Source: Oscillospiraceae bacterium (GTDB taxonomy: Bacteria; Bacillota; Clostridia; Oscillospirales; Ruminococcaceae). From it: 64,000 nt of DNA. The notes beneath the pieces are model-generated. The model saw nothing but the letters and a program-made list of their open reading frames with translations. It made no database searches and was not told the DNA's origin. The stretch covers positions 120,161 through 184,160 of the forward strand of contig JAFTXQ010000013.1 of assembly GCA_017461565.1 (NCBI GenBank). The letters are read 5' to 3'. Shown here in pieces: positions 1 through 9,344 of the stretch. How positions within the stretch are numbered: the stretch's first letter is position 1; each line of letters begins with the position of its first letter. The translations under genes were made by a program, and so were the position numbers.

Positions 1-2765
1 TTTTCCTTGATAGGAATGTACTTTATCAGATCACGGAGCTTTTCTCTGATTGCCTCAAATTCATTTATACCGGCCGTTTCTATATATGTAGTATTAAGAA
101 TCTGATTGATAAACTCTTTCTGTGCATTTACCGCAGGAATAGTGCCGACCTTTGCCACAGCACGCACCTTTCCCATAAGATCACCTATGCCACGGGTGTA
201 CTTATTGCCTGTAATGTAACCAAGCTCTATTGCATACATCAGTGCATCGAAACGCACCGCACATATTTCGTCCTCGTAGGGAAGTATCAGCGGAGCAATC
301 TCTGTTTCGAGCTGCTGAAGATCCATCGGAACAAGCGAATCAAAGCTCTTTCTGTCTGAATAAAGCTCCACATATCTGAGGTGCTGTTTAACTGCGAAAT
401 TATCCTTGTTCAGCTCCTTGACCTTGCTGATGATATCATCGATGAACTCGTTTCTGAATGCGATAAGCTCCTCGGTCTGATACGCAAGATCCTGCAACTT
501 ATAGACCATCTGTGTTTTCAGATTGAAGATACGCTGCTGAACTGAAAGCGTAGTAGGAACCTCTCTGCCCTTATCATTCAAACGGAAGAACTCAAAGTTT
601 CCGCAGAAATCAAAAATATAGAACTTGTCCTTATCCGCACCGTCAAGAAGTTCGGGGCACAGTCTTGTTCCTCTGCCTATCATCTGCCAGAACTTCGCCT
701 TGCTGAGCACCTTCTTGAAGAAAACGAGATTAACGACCTCAGGAACATCAATTCCCGTATCCATCATATCAACTGAAACAACGATCTGCGGCATTTTCTT
801 CGCGTCGGAGAACTCGTCGATAAGGCTCTGAGAATATTTCGTCTGATTGTCAATAACACGGCAGAAGCCATTTTTGTACTTCGGGTATTCTTTTCCGAAT
901 ATCTCGCATATCTTCTCAGCGTGCTTGTGGCTCTTTGCAAAAATGATGGTCTTGCCTATCTTGTTGCCATAATCCACCTTGATGCCCTTTTCCATAAGGA
1001 TAGAAAGTACCTGCTTGATTGTGTCTACATTGAAGATACGATTATTCAGCTCGGAGCTGTCGATAGCTTCGGGAATCTCGCCGTCCTCGGTGACAAAAAG
1101 CTCCTCATAAGCAGCCTTGTCCTCGTCGGACAGATCATCGTAGACAATGCCCTGCTCCATCAGCTTCAGCGATGTCTCCACTGTCATAAAGTCCACAAGA
1201 TAGCCGTCCTGCACCGCCTGAGCAAGCTCATAGCCGTATGTCGGAACTCCGCTTTCAAGCTCGAATATTCCATAAGTATTCTTATCGATCTCATCCTTGG
1301 GTGTTGCGGTAAGTCCCACAAGATGAGCGTCAAAGTAGTTGAAAATATCCCTGTATTTGTTGTAGATACTACGGTGAGCCTCGTCGCACACGATCAGGTC
1401 AAAATGTCCCACGGTGTACAGCTTGCCGCCGTTTTCGTCCTTGGTTTCGTCGATGCAGTTCATCATCGTCTGATAGGTGGAGAACACGCCTCTTGCGTTG
1501 TAGTTCGCCTTATCCTCGCAGAGATTCACCACCGAGAGATTAGGCAGCAGATTCACAAACGCACGCTTTGCCTGAGTTACAAGGCTGGTGCGGTCAGCAA
1601 GGAACAGCACATTCTTCACCCAGCCGTGACGGATAAGCACATCCACGATTGAGATAACCGTTCTCGTCTTGCCCGAGCCTGTCGCCATGACCAGCAGAGC
1701 CTTTCTGCGGTTCTCATCATCGAAAGCACGGCAGACAGCCTTGATTGCCTCTTTCTGATAATAGCGTCCTGAAATATCATCGTTAATGCGGACATTATCA
1801 AGACGGCTGCGCATAGTCAGCTTGTTGAACTCCTTTTCAAGGTCACGCTTGGAGTAAACTCCGCTAACTCTGTGCTCAGGATAATAGTTGTCGTTCCATA
1901 TCTTAGTATCAAAGCCGTTGGTGAGGAAGATTATCGGGCGTCTGCCGAACTTCTTCTCCAGCATATCCGCATACAGCTTCGCCTGCTGACGACCTACCGC
2001 CACATCAACGCAGGTCTTTTTCGCCTCGATAACAGCAAGCGGCTTGCCATCGTCACCGAAAAGCACATAATCAGCATAGCCGAGACCGCTCTGGTTGGGC
2101 ATTCCCTCGACTTCATACTCGTTTATCCAGTCCTTGCCCTCTGTCCAGCCGGCATCTGCAAGCATCGTGTCAATGTAGATCTTGCGGGTCTTGTACTCGG
2201 AGAGGTCGATCGGCTTTTCCACATAGGTTGGAGCCTGCTCCTGTCGCCTCTGGGTGAGTTGCTCACGCAGAGCCTCATTCTCCGTCTTCAGCTTTTCAAG
2301 TGAAAGCTCGTAATCGACAGGCTTTACAGGTTCAGCAGGAACGGCTTTCAGCAGATCGGCATTAAATTTCTGCTCGGTATATTCAGCGGCATAGCAGTAT
2401 GCGACCTCATCAAGAAAATAGAACAAATGCTCCAGCGCAAGCTGTGCCTGCTCGGGCTTTATCTTCTTTGAGGTATGCGCCGCTGTATTTCCTACGGTTC
2501 TGATGAATTCCAGCCGCCTTGACATAGTATCGCCAACAAGGTCTTTGAAATCAGGTACATTGATAAGGCTGACGAAGTTATCCTGATACGGCTTTTCAAG
2601 CGCAGCATCAACGGAATACATCCACTTTACCGCAAACTCCGCCGCCTTTCTTACATTGAGCGCACAGGCAGCCGCGTCGATATTGTATAGCTTTTCGGCA
2701 ACTATTGCAGCGTCAGCAAAGCTGTCGAACTGCGGCTCGTTTTTCAGGAAATCGAAGTTGGTCAT
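1..2765 (-). CDS. hsdR: Type I restriction enzyme R subunit (5' part, runs off window)
   Basis: ATP-dependent translocase/endonuclease subunit of a type I restriction system. I translated the minus strand from the ATG at 2765-2763; the frame stays open for 921 codons to the window edge, so the C-terminus is missing. Visible are an N-terminal helical region, a PD-(D/E)XK-type nuclease signature (GYADYVLFG...LAVIEAKKT, about residues 230-248), a Walker A ATGSGKTRT (about 358), a DEAH box DEAHRS (about 460) and helicase motif VI (MIGRGTR). The partner hsdS and hsdM genes are at 35-38 kb on the same strand. The Mu-type prophage now separates hsdR from their promoter, so its expression is doubtful. 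Confidence 0.93.
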   Translation of the reverse strand, partial: MTNFDFLKNEPQFDSFADAAIVAEKLYNIDAAACALNVRKAAEFAVKWMYSVDAALEKPYQDNFVSLINVPDFKDLVGDTMSRRLEFIRTVGNTAAHTSKKIKPEQAQLALEHLFYFLDEVAYCYAAEYTEQKFNADLLKAVPAEPVKPVDYELSLEKLKTENEALREQLTQRRQEQAPTYVEKPIDLSEYKTRKIYIDTMLADAGWTEGKDWINEYEVEGMPNQSGLGYADYVLFGDDGKPLAVIEAKKTCVDVAVGRQQAKLYADMLEKKFGRRPIIFLTNGFDTKIWNDNYYPEHRVSGVYSKRDLEKEFNKLTMRSRLDNVRINDDISGRYYQKEAIKAVCRAFDDENRRKALLVMATGSGKTRTVISIVDVLIRHGWVKNVLFLADRTSLVTQAKRAFVNLLPNLSVVNLCEDKANYNARGVFSTYQTMMNCIDETKDENGGKLYTVGHFDLIVCDEAHRSIYNKYRDIFNYFDAHLVGLTATPKDEIDKNTYGIFELESGVPTYGYELAQAVQDGYLVDFMTVETSLKLMEQGIVYDDLSDEDKAAYEELFVTEDGEIPEAIDSSELNNRIFNVDTIKQVLSILMEKGIKVDYGNKIGKTIIFAKSHKHAEKICEIFGKEYPKYKNGFCRVIDNQTKYSQSLIDEFSDAKKMPQIVVSVDMMDTGIDVPEVVNLVFFKKVLSKAKFWQMIGRGTRLCPELLDGADKDKFYIFDFCGNFEFFRLNDKGREVPTTLSVQQRIFNLKTQMVYKLQDLAYQTEELIAFRNEFIDDIISKVKELNKDNFAVKQHLRYVELYSDRKSFDSLVPMDLQQLETEIAPLILPYEDEICAVRFDALMYAIELGYITGNKYTRGIGDLMGKVRAVAKVGTIPAVNAQKEFINQILNTTYIETAGINEFEAIREKLRDLIKYIPIKE

Positions 2766-2783
2766 TTTGTCACTCCTGTCAAG

Positions 2784-3361
2784 TTATATATTTTCATTGG
2801 TGATTTTTCTTAAAGAGGAACTGATTGGTTTACATTTGTCATAATTGAAAATAACTATGTTAGTCTTTGCTTCATCTTTTAATGACTCAACACTGGGTAA
2901 CGCTGAAAAATATGACATCCCATCATAACCTAGTGATTTGACAATCTCTGATACATATTGGCACAATGCGTAATCATTGCTATTGTCAACTTTACGGCTA
3001 AACTCATATGCAAGATATGAACATAATACAGCATTGTTTTCTTCTGATAATATAGGCTCTTTTTGGTCTACAAACCAAAATCTCTTATTAAAGCATAATA
3101 TCTTCAGTGGCTGTTCAACTTTTATCCGAGCTACACTAATATAATCACCTTTTTTTGCCCGTACTTCATATATGCAACATATTTCTGACAACGCTGTATA
3201 TAAATAAGGTGTACCTACTGAATTACAGCGAGAACCAGTATTTTGGTGGATATTAGTATTCACAAAAGATCCTGCGGCATCATAACCAGCAAAAATTCCT
3301 ACTGGATTATTATACCTTGTTTCGGCATCTGGTGTAGCTTGCCACGCAAAACACGAAATTT
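2784..3361 (-). pseudogene. RES-domain protein, C-terminal half (split by prophage)
   Basis: RES domains are NAD+-degrading toxin domains (ParT/MbcT family). This part carries the core of the fold: a GFD-like AGYDAAGSF, then PYLYTALSE, an EVRA strand, ARIKVEQPLKIL, and the late conserved tract YVSEIVKSLGYDGMSYFSA. It lacks the N-terminal RxR signature, which is found instead at the end of the fragment at 34918-35118. An artificial TTG at 3371 lets the frame extend 10 bases into phage DNA. It ends 18 nt before the hsdR start. The two halves restore one frame when the prophage and one target copy are removed. Confidence 0.82.
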
Positions 3362-3376
3362 TGACACCCAAAACAC

Positions 3377-3415
3377 AAAAAACCGCGAGAGTTTAAAAAA
3401 CTGCCCGCGGTTTTT
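3377..3415. terminator. Bidirectional terminator at prophage left end
   Basis: CCGCG (3383-3387) pairs with CGCGG (3406-3410) around an inner GAGTTT/AAACT pairing. A-runs precede and T-runs follow it, so it can terminate in both directions. It would insulate phage late transcription from the host RES/hsdR genes. Confidence 0.65.
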
Positions 3416-3423
3416 CTATGTCC

Positions 3424-3445
3424 TTTTAAATCGCATGATTAAGCC
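3424..3445. repeat. Left-end copy of a site shared by both prophage ends
   Basis: TTTTAAATCG-CATG-ATTAAGCC here resembles TTTAAAATCG-GCTCT-ATTAAGCC at 34825-34847 near the other end, in the same orientation on the + strand. Mu-family transposases bind several sites at each end; these are candidate end-binding sites. Inferred by similarity only. Confidence 0.4.
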
Positions 3446-3563
3446 GTTTGTTCGAATCGAATTCCATTGCGCTCGACAGATAATTCACGATTGTTCAATA
3501 TTTTCCAGCCACAAAGCGGCTTATGTTGAATACTTGTGCAAATCTCACAAAAAAGCTATAAAT

Positions 3564-3773
3564 CTAAATTACGCTATTTGTGTGCTCTAAAATATCCTTT
3601 AAATCACATTTTAAAACCTCTAAAATACGGTTTAAAAAGTCTATTTTTATAAATTCAGCATTGTTGTTGCATATGTCGCAGATGGTAGAAGGTCGGATGC
3701 CTGTAAGTCTGGCAAGTTCCGATTGTGTCATGTTCCTGTGCTCCAGCAATGAGCGTAATTTTATAGTAATCAT
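3564..3773 (-). CDS. Small XRE/Cro-type HTH regulator
   Basis: 69 aa and almost entirely one helix-turn-helix domain (MTQSELARLTGIRPSTICDIC, then a third helix and ILEVLKCDLKDIL). The start ATG at 3773 has GGAGG seven bases upstream. It is the last gene of the prophage, downstream of the D12 methylase and about 200 bp from the left end. It may regulate the methylase or another end-located gene. No effector domain is present. The target is unknown. Confidence 0.8.
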   Translation of the reverse strand: MITIKLRSLLEHRNMTQSELARLTGIRPSTICDICNNNAEFIKIDFLNRILEVLKCDLKDILEHTNSVI

Positions 3774-3860
3774 GATGTCCTCCGAGTTATTTTGTTTATG
3801 TGGTACATAACCAAATCCGTTATTTACGTCATAAAAAAAATAAGCCGAAGCTACTTAATA

Positions 3861-4610
3861 TTAATAATTAGTAATTATGAGTTCCTTGAAGCTACCGCTG
3901 GAGAGATTGTTATTCCGCTCTACAGCTTCAATTTTGAAGTCGCTATACAGCTCTCTGACAAAACTATCATCATTGTAAGACAGGAGGAATTTCCCCTTTA
4001 TAGCAGCAAGTGTATCACGCAGCCTGATGTGATCTGCCTCATCGAACTGTACATCATAGTACTTTTCAGTGGAATGATAGGGCGGATCGCAATAAAACAG
4101 CGCCGTTGGACGGTCATATACCTTTATAATATTTTCAAAATCCTTGTGCTCAATTACTACCGAAGCTGACATCAAGCGCCTTTGCACATCCGATAGATAT
4201 TCGATGGATTTATCCAGATTTTTTGTATTACAACCATAGGTCTGCCCATCCGCACCGAAAGATATCTTCATGCAGAGAAAATATCGCGCTGCCCGTTGGA
4301 TATCGGTTAAACCGCGGCAATTGTTCTGGGCAAGCGCATCCTGAAAGAACTCTCTGGAATTGCAATAACCATCAAGTTCACGCTGGAGCTCTGCAGCGTG
4401 ATACTTAATACAGCGCATTAAATTGACAAGATGCCCATCTGCATCGTTGTAGACCTCCAGTTTTGCGTGTTTATCCTTATAAAAAAGCACCCATCCTGCT
4501 CCACCGAATACCTCAATGTAGCGGTCATACGTTTCATGTGGTGGAAATCGATCGCATATATGCTTTCGGAGCAGCTTTTTACCGCCTATTCTTGTGATTG
4601 GACTGTTCAT
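3861..4610 (-). CDS. D12-class DNA adenine-N6 methyltransferase
   Basis: 249 aa, close to the usual length of Dam/M.DpnII-type enzymes. It has the N-terminal PITRIGGKK tract, the AdoMet-binding FGGAG (residues 35-39) and the catalytic DPPY (about 174-177), in the order expected for the alpha-class (D12) methylases. No restriction nuclease lies beside it, so it is an orphan methylase. It lies at the transposase-distal end of the prophage, the position that holds the mom modification gene in Mu. A role in protecting phage DNA from host restriction is a reasonable inference. The recognition sequence cannot be read from the protein. Confidence 0.9.
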   Translation of the reverse strand: MNSPITRIGGKKLLRKHICDRFPPHETYDRYIEVFGGAGWVLFYKDKHAKLEVYNDADGHLVNLMRCIKYHAAELQRELDGYCNSREFFQDALAQNNCRGLTDIQRAARYFLCMKISFGADGQTYGCNTKNLDKSIEYLSDVQRRLMSASVVIEHKDFENIIKVYDRPTALFYCDPPYHSTEKYYDVQFDEADHIRLRDTLAAIKGKFLLSYNDDSFVRELYSDFKIEAVERNNNLSSGSFKELIITNY

Positions 4611-4632
4611 TTTAAAACCTCCATAATAATAT

Positions 4633-4661
4633 TTAAAGGGGAGAATAATACTCCCCTTTAT
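4633..4661. terminator. Intrinsic terminator after lysis genes
   Basis: Stem AAAGGGGAG/CTCCCCTTT with a short AATAATA-type loop and flanking T/A tracts, between the amidase stop (4729) and the methylase start (4610). It would separate the methylase-XRE pair from the lysis genes. Confidence 0.6.
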
Positions 4662-4728
4662 TGATTTTACTCCTCTTTAAAGTTGTTCTTATAAGCTGAG
4701 TGGGTAAGCTCTTTACCAATTATGTAAC

Positions 4729-5442
4729 TTAAGCCTCAACAACAAAAGCCTGATAGCCATCAGCTTCAGCCTTTTTCTTGTATGCTTCTGCGTTCTGGCG
4801 ATTACTGAAGGCGCCGATCTGCACTCTGTACAGAGTCTTACCTGCACCGAAATATTCAGCGATAACCTTCGCTTCCGCCTGTGCAAGCTGTCTGAGGTTG
4901 CTGTCGCTCATAAGATAAGCTGCATCCTTCGGACAAGTGTGGAAGCCATGCTCGATAAGATAAGCCGCCTTGCAGCCGCTCCGTGCTGCGTTACGAATCA
5001 CGCCGTAATAATCCCAATCAGGATGCTCTTCACTGTACTCTTTTGTTTTAGAGCCGCGGTAGTTATGTCCCATCTTTGCTGATATGACGTTTCCAAGTTC
5101 GTCGGCGAGGTCTTTGTTATCTTCATCGGTAAGGCTGTAATAAACACAGGTACCCGTTATTGAGGTGTCGTAAGTACCGTCTTTCTTTTTGCCGGGAGCG
5201 TTGCTGTGTAAGGAAACAAACAGGTTGCTGCCGTTCTTGCCAGCAAGCTTGCCTCTGTCTTCAAGAGTGGGGCAATCCTTGAGGCTCTTGCGGGTTATTT
5301 CAGACTCAATATCATATTCCTTAAGAGCCAATGCGAGATATCCTGCAAGCTTATACATCTGTACACCCTCAGTGTAGTTCTTTACAGTAGGTGATACGTT
5401 GCTCTGGTGGTCGTGTCCGGGATCAATTGTAACCTTATACAT
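4729..5442 (-). CDS. Endolysin: N-acetylmuramoyl-L-alanine amidase with SPOR domain
   Basis: Cleaves the amide bond between MurNAc and the stem peptide during lysis. An Amidase_3 domain shows zinc-ligand motifs TIDPGHDH (N-terminus), SLHSNA (mid-domain) and the catalytic-region YLIEHGFHT. A C-terminal SPOR-type repeat (LYRVQIGAFSNRQNAEAYKK) binds denuded glycan. I prefer the ATG at 5442 because AGGAGG is nine bases upstream; the ATG at 5448 is only three bases from it. The gene overlaps the holin gene, a normal lysis cassette. There is no signal peptide, consistent with holin-dependent release. Confidence 0.92.
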   Translation of the reverse strand: MYKVTIDPGHDHQSNVSPTVKNYTEGVQMYKLAGYLALALKEYDIESEITRKSLKDCPTLEDRGKLAGKNGSNLFVSLHSNAPGKKKDGTYDTSITGTCVYYSLTDEDNKDLADELGNVISAKMGHNYRGSKTKEYSEEHPDWDYYGVIRNAARSGCKAAYLIEHGFHTCPKDAAYLMSDSNLRQLAQAEAKVIAEYFGAGKTLYRVQIGAFSNRQNAEAYKKKAEADGYQAFVVEA

Positions 5443-5680
5443 TGTCATTATCCTCCTCGTTTTTCATTTCAATCACAGAGGGAGCGCTGTCTGCAAGTCC
5501 CTCACCTATGGCATAAGCTACGACCGCAGCTCCTGCCATAATGCTACCACTAACTGTTTCCGCTGTGTCAGAATTGCCGCCGAAAGCTACGATGAGACCG
5601 CTCACAAAAGCAGCTATCGCCAACCAAAACTTTCGGCTTGTGAGTTTCCTTACCCAGTTAATCTTATTCTTTTCATTCAT
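5435..5680 (-). CDS. Phage holin
   Basis: 81 aa, with an N-terminal KINWVRKLTSRKFWLAI tract typical of the phi-LC3/LL-H-type holins. Two hydrophobic segments follow (about residues 15-35 and 46-64), joined by a short polar turn, and the acidic tail is soluble. It would form pores that release the adjacent amidase. It overlaps the stop of the upstream gene by an ATGA junction and the start of the amidase by eight bases, so all three are translationally linked. Confidence 0.85.
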   Translation of the reverse strand: MNEKNKINWVRKLTSRKFWLAIAAFVSGLIVAFGGNSDTAETVSGSIMAGAAVVAYAIGEGLADSAPSVIEMKNEEDNDNV

Positions 5681-6120
5681 GATATTTTATCCTCCAGTTC
5701 ATTTATTCTTGCACGCCAAGCCGCCCTCTGCGCACGTTCCTCTAAGTATTCATCCTCGGCGCACGCACCTTCGCCGATCTTAATACCGATGTAGTCAGTA
5801 TCAGCAAGCTTCTGTTTAAGCTGAGCTATCTCCGCAAGGGCATTGAGCCTGTCAAGCTCGGGCTGCTTATGCTCGTCCGAGCGGAGAACAGGCTTGCCGT
5901 CTATCAGCAGATAGTTGAAGATACCGTTATCGTCAATGAGTGGCTTGTCAAGGTAGTGGTTCTGTGCATGGTGATAACGGTCGCCTGTGCCTTCGTCTAT
6001 CTCAGTCCACTTATCTGCCGTAATAATCACATCGGGCAGAAAGGCAGAACTGTTGATGGCGGTTATGATGCCGTCAGCGTTGGTATTGACATAGACCTTG
6101 TATGTTTCGTTGTAGTTCAT
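5677..6120 (-). CDS. Tail-fibre-associated protein / fibre assembly chaperone
   Basis: 147 aa, strong RBS (AAGGAGG) before ATG 6120. The N-terminus (YKVYVNTNADGIITAINSSAFLP) and a coiled-coil-rich C-terminus (LNALAEIAQLKQKL...RINELEDK) resemble the small proteins that follow tail-fibre genes in clostridial phages. Assignment is by position and general composition. It lies between the fibre gene and the holin. Confidence 0.55.
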   Translation of the reverse strand: MNYNETYKVYVNTNADGIITAINSSAFLPDVIITADKWTEIDEGTGDRYHHAQNHYLDKPLIDDNGIFNYLLIDGKPVLRSDEHKQPELDRLNALAEIAQLKQKLADTDYIGIKIGEGACAEDEYLEERAQRAAWRARINELEDKIS

Positions 6121-6129
6121 GGTACCTCC

Positions 6130-7152
6130 TTAAAACTCTGCATCGTAAGCATAGTTACCGTTATCGAGCTGTGTGACAGTGGGAGCGATACGCATTGACG
6201 GTCTCAGGTCCACAGGGTCAATATCGCCTGTTGTGTGTACCTGATAGTAACGCTGACACTTCGCAAGCTCCTCTGCAAGATTGGGAGGCACAAAGGGAGT
6301 TGCTACCGAGCCGACCTCAAACTGGACCCACTCGAACAGTGCTGAGCAGTCCACCGACATACTGGTAAGACCAACGCCGATGTAATCCGTATACTCACCG
6401 ATTTCATACGTGACTGTGTGTATTCCGTCCTCTGCGGCTCGCACGCCCGCAGGAGCTGCGCCGTCTGCAATGATACGCAGACCTGTAATACCTGTAATTT
6501 CGGATATTTTAGCTGATACCGTCACGGTACAGTTTCTCAAGTCAAGCTCGGACAGCGGTATGCGCTGCCATACAACAGTGCCGCCTGTTTCGGTGCCGCT
6601 TATATTGGTAATCCTCAAGCCCTCTCCCTCAAGAGTTACCCTAAAATCGTTTGCCAGCGACCTCATATACCAGCGGTCTGCTGTAAAGCTTACGGATGTC
6701 CATTCGGTCTGACCTCTTTGATTTACCTTAAAATTGGGGTTAATCAGATGGTTTTTGTTGCTTATCGCAGTTGCCGCCGCTTTGATAGCCTCTTCTGCGG
6801 TGAGGTGGATATCAGCGTTGCTTGCGTGGTCGTTTATTGACTTACGGGCTTGCTCGTCGATCGTTCCGTCGCCCCCTGCAATGGGGGCATCGTCAAAAAC
6901 CGATGTCGAATAATCATGACCTGCCAGTGTTACAGTGCCAGTGCCGAGCAGATATACTGCGCCATTGCTGTCGTTCAGATGATAATGCCTTCCTGCCGGA
7001 ACAGAGACTACGCCTCTTTTTCCACGCTCAATACCTGCGCTGCGGCTGACATATATGATGTCAGTGCCGTCGTTGCGGACATCGCAGTTCTGACCGCTGA
7101 TCTCCACTTTCAGCTCACTGCCTGTAAGCTGTACTTCAATTTCATTTGCCAT
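6130..7152 (-). CDS. Tail fibre / tail appendage protein
   Basis: 340 aa, beta-rich and without hydrophobic segments. The N-terminal 100 residues look like a bead of small beta-structures (VPAGRHYHLNDSNGAVYLLG). A short helical ISNDHASN-type linker leads to a jelly-roll-like segment beginning NHLINPNFKVNQRGQ, and the protein ends in a collar with AEELAKCQRYYQ, a motif often seen in phage tail fibres. It lies after the tail-tip gene and before the chaperone and holin. Likely a host-contact protein; receptor unknown. Confidence 0.7.
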   Translation of the reverse strand: MANEIEVQLTGSELKVEISGQNCDVRNDGTDIIYVSRSAGIERGKRGVVSVPAGRHYHLNDSNGAVYLLGTGTVTLAGHDYSTSVFDDAPIAGGDGTIDEQARKSINDHASNADIHLTAEEAIKAAATAISNKNHLINPNFKVNQRGQTEWTSVSFTADRWYMRSLANDFRVTLEGEGLRITNISGTETGGTVVWQRIPLSELDLRNCTVTVSAKISEITGITGLRIIADGAAPAGVRAAEDGIHTVTYEIGEYTDYIGVGLTSMSVDCSALFEWVQFEVGSVATPFVPPNLAEELAKCQRYYQVHTTGDIDPVDLRPSMRIAPTVTQLDNGNYAYDAEF

Positions 7153-7169
7153 AGATTTTTTATCCTCCT

Positions 7170-9332
7170 TTATGTAATGCCGTATTTAGCCATGAGATAC
7201 TTGCTGTTTTTGATCACGTCCGCATCGCTGTGGGCGGCGACTGCAAAGGCAATGTCGTAATAATAACAGCCGCCCGGGTTATCAGCGCCCCACCTATGAC
7301 CATAATCAAAGTAATGCACACCCGGTAACAGGCTTGATATCTGAGCTGTTGTGCCGATATGAACGCCGTTGGCATAGAAATCGAACTGCGCCGCTGTCAT
7401 TCGCACGGCAAGCACGGCAAGCTGTGTCTGAGGCACCGCCGAATTAACAGCAGTGCCGCCGTTGTAAGCTGCCGCGCGCCATATTCCGCCGCCCTGACCG
7501 TAGATAACAGCGCCTGTCGGGGAAACTCCTGCGTTTCCCTGCGTATCAACGATACGTAGCGCATGGACCGACTCGCAGCGTGCGACAAGGTATATTGTGT
7601 ACTCGCTGTTTTCGGTGCTCCACGCCATCTCGCCGTGGCTACCTTCTGTTCCTACGACATATACACTATTACCACTCTTTGTTGCATCAAGAAATATAAT
7701 AGGAACGTCCCCACCACTAGCTTGATTAAGAAGATTAACTGTTGTTTCATCTTGCGTATATTTTTCGAGATTATACCTATACTGTACCATCGGAGTAAGT
7801 GTGTCTGTAATAGGTTTTGGTAATCCACACAGCATTGCGACAGCCGTAAGCACGGCGTTGTGATATGCCGCATTTGTGATGTCACCGCCGACCTCGGGGG
7901 CAAAATCGCCGCCCTTGTCGTCGGTGATCCTGGTGATGAGTCCTGCATCGTTATGCTCGACAGTGTAGGCCATGCCGTTGTATTCGATGCTGCTGTCGGT
8001 GAGGTAGGTGTAGGTGGTGAGGGAGCCGAGGGAGGTAGAGCCGCCCGAGCCTTTGTTTGCCATAGCTACTTTTTCCGACTGCGGTTTCGGTTGTACATAT
8101 ACGATACTATTGCCCTCAATGTCTCCACTTTCACTTTCTGCAGAGGTCACTGTAAGCTCTGTTTCGGCAGTTTCTGCAACAGCTGCTGTATCATCCTCAA
8201 GCTGACTTACAACCGGAACAGCGCCCACATTTATAATGTCCTGCCGTCCGCTGTATCTCCATGTGCTGTGTGTGATAATGCCTGTTGCATATCCTCGGGA
8301 GGTGTCGATCGCACCGCCTCTTAATCGCACATAATCTCCTGCATCCAGTGCGGGGTCGTTGGTTATCGTAGCGCTGAACGGACGGAAATACGCTGTTCTC
8401 AGCACTGAAAGGATCTCGGCAAGTGCTTGTGCAACGCTCCTTGTAGTTTGATTTATCAACAGCGGATTCTGTTCGATCTCAAGCTCAACACTGCGCTTTG
8501 TGGAAGATGTTGAGTTCAGATATGCACGTGTGAGCTTTCCGTTTTCCTTTTTCATGGCGAGGGAGGTTATCATCAGCACTCCATCCGCAAACACAGTATC
8601 AAAGCGCTGACTTGCCGCTATTTCACGGACGGGAATTATCATGCCCGTATTTTCACTTTTTTCCGCCTTGATCTGGACATATTCAAGCCGGCCGTATCGG
8701 TCAAACCGGGCAAAGCATCCCATCATCTGTGCGCACCACATTATAAGATCACGGGCTGTCTCGATCCTTGTGTCCGAAGCGTCAAGAGTGATATCGCCGT
8801 TCGGGAACGCTTCAACTGTTGCCTTGTCCTGTGCGAGCTGTATTCCTACAAGACTGCACACATAGCCTGTTGCTCCGTAGGTAGTCATTCCCGAAATGTT
8901 GGTACGCATATCATCTGTAAGCACAAAGGGCAGGAATATCATTTTGTCATAGGCTTCAAATGAGATAACATCCCTTACTCTCTTTATCGACGGAGAGTGT
9001 ATATAGAAAGTTCCCATCGGGATATCCTCGTATGACCCATCCGCAAGCTGTAAGCCTGCCAGCAGTCTTATCCTTGCGTCAGCAAAGCTGTTTGCGCCGC
9101 TGTTGTCCCTTATCTTCATTCTGAGCGTAGCCGCACATACGGCACCTATATCAATGACATCCTCCGATGAGCCACCGCTCATTATCTGCGTGGATATTTC
9201 AGGGTGCCCGATAACTATACTGTCAGTGATCTCTATGGGAGTACCGTCCTGCAACAGTATCCTGCCGCTAAGCCGAAAACGCCGTGAAGGCTTTGTTATA
9301 GCTTCGGAATAAGCTTCCGATACACTGTACAT
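7170..9332 (-). CDS. Tail tip / baseplate protein with lectin-like C-terminus
   Basis: 720 aa. The N-terminal half (to about residue 390) resembles tail-hub/'prophage tail' proteins: ITKPSRRFRLSGRI, then DAYDKM-type and DYVRLRGG tracts. A low-complexity linker rich in Glu, Thr and Ser (about 385-440) follows. The C-terminal third (NAEYTIYLVARC..., GAVIYGQGGGIW..., FDFYANGVHIGT, ...YYYDIAFAV) reads like a concanavalin/LamG-type jelly roll. The layout suggests a structural hub fused to a carbohydrate-binding receptor domain. ATG 9332 has AAGGGGGTG upstream. Confidence 0.72.
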   Translation of the reverse strand: MYSVSEAYSEAITKPSRRFRLSGRILLQDGTPIEITDSIVIGHPEISTQIMSGGSSEDVIDIGAVCAATLRMKIRDNSGANSFADARIRLLAGLQLADGSYEDIPMGTFYIHSPSIKRVRDVISFEAYDKMIFLPFVLTDDMRTNISGMTTYGATGYVCSLVGIQLAQDKATVEAFPNGDITLDASDTRIETARDLIMWCAQMMGCFARFDRYGRLEYVQIKAEKSENTGMIIPVREIAASQRFDTVFADGVLMITSLAMKKENGKLTRAYLNSTSSTKRSVELEIEQNPLLINQTTRSVAQALAEILSVLRTAYFRPFSATITNDPALDAGDYVRLRGGAIDTSRGYATGIITHSTWRYSGRQDIINVGAVPVVSQLEDDTAAVAETAETELTVTSAESESGDIEGNSIVYVQPKPQSEKVAMANKGSGGSTSLGSLTTYTYLTDSSIEYNGMAYTVEHNDAGLITRITDDKGGDFAPEVGGDITNAAYHNAVLTAVAMLCGLPKPITDTLTPMVQYRYNLEKYTQDETTVNLLNQASGGDVPIIFLDATKSGNSVYVVGTEGSHGEMAWSTENSEYTIYLVARCESVHALRIVDTQGNAGVSPTGAVIYGQGGGIWRAAAYNGGTAVNSAVPQTQLAVLAVRMTAAQFDFYANGVHIGTTAQISSLLPGVHYFDYGHRWGADNPGGCYYYDIAFAVAAHSDADVIKNSKYLMAKYGIT

Positions 9333-9344
9333 CTGTTCACCCCC

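Noticed and set aside
921-1652. 243-codon open frame on the + strand
   Set aside because: It is antisense to hsdR, whose helicase motifs are read on the minus strand; no RBS and no recognisable protein pattern.
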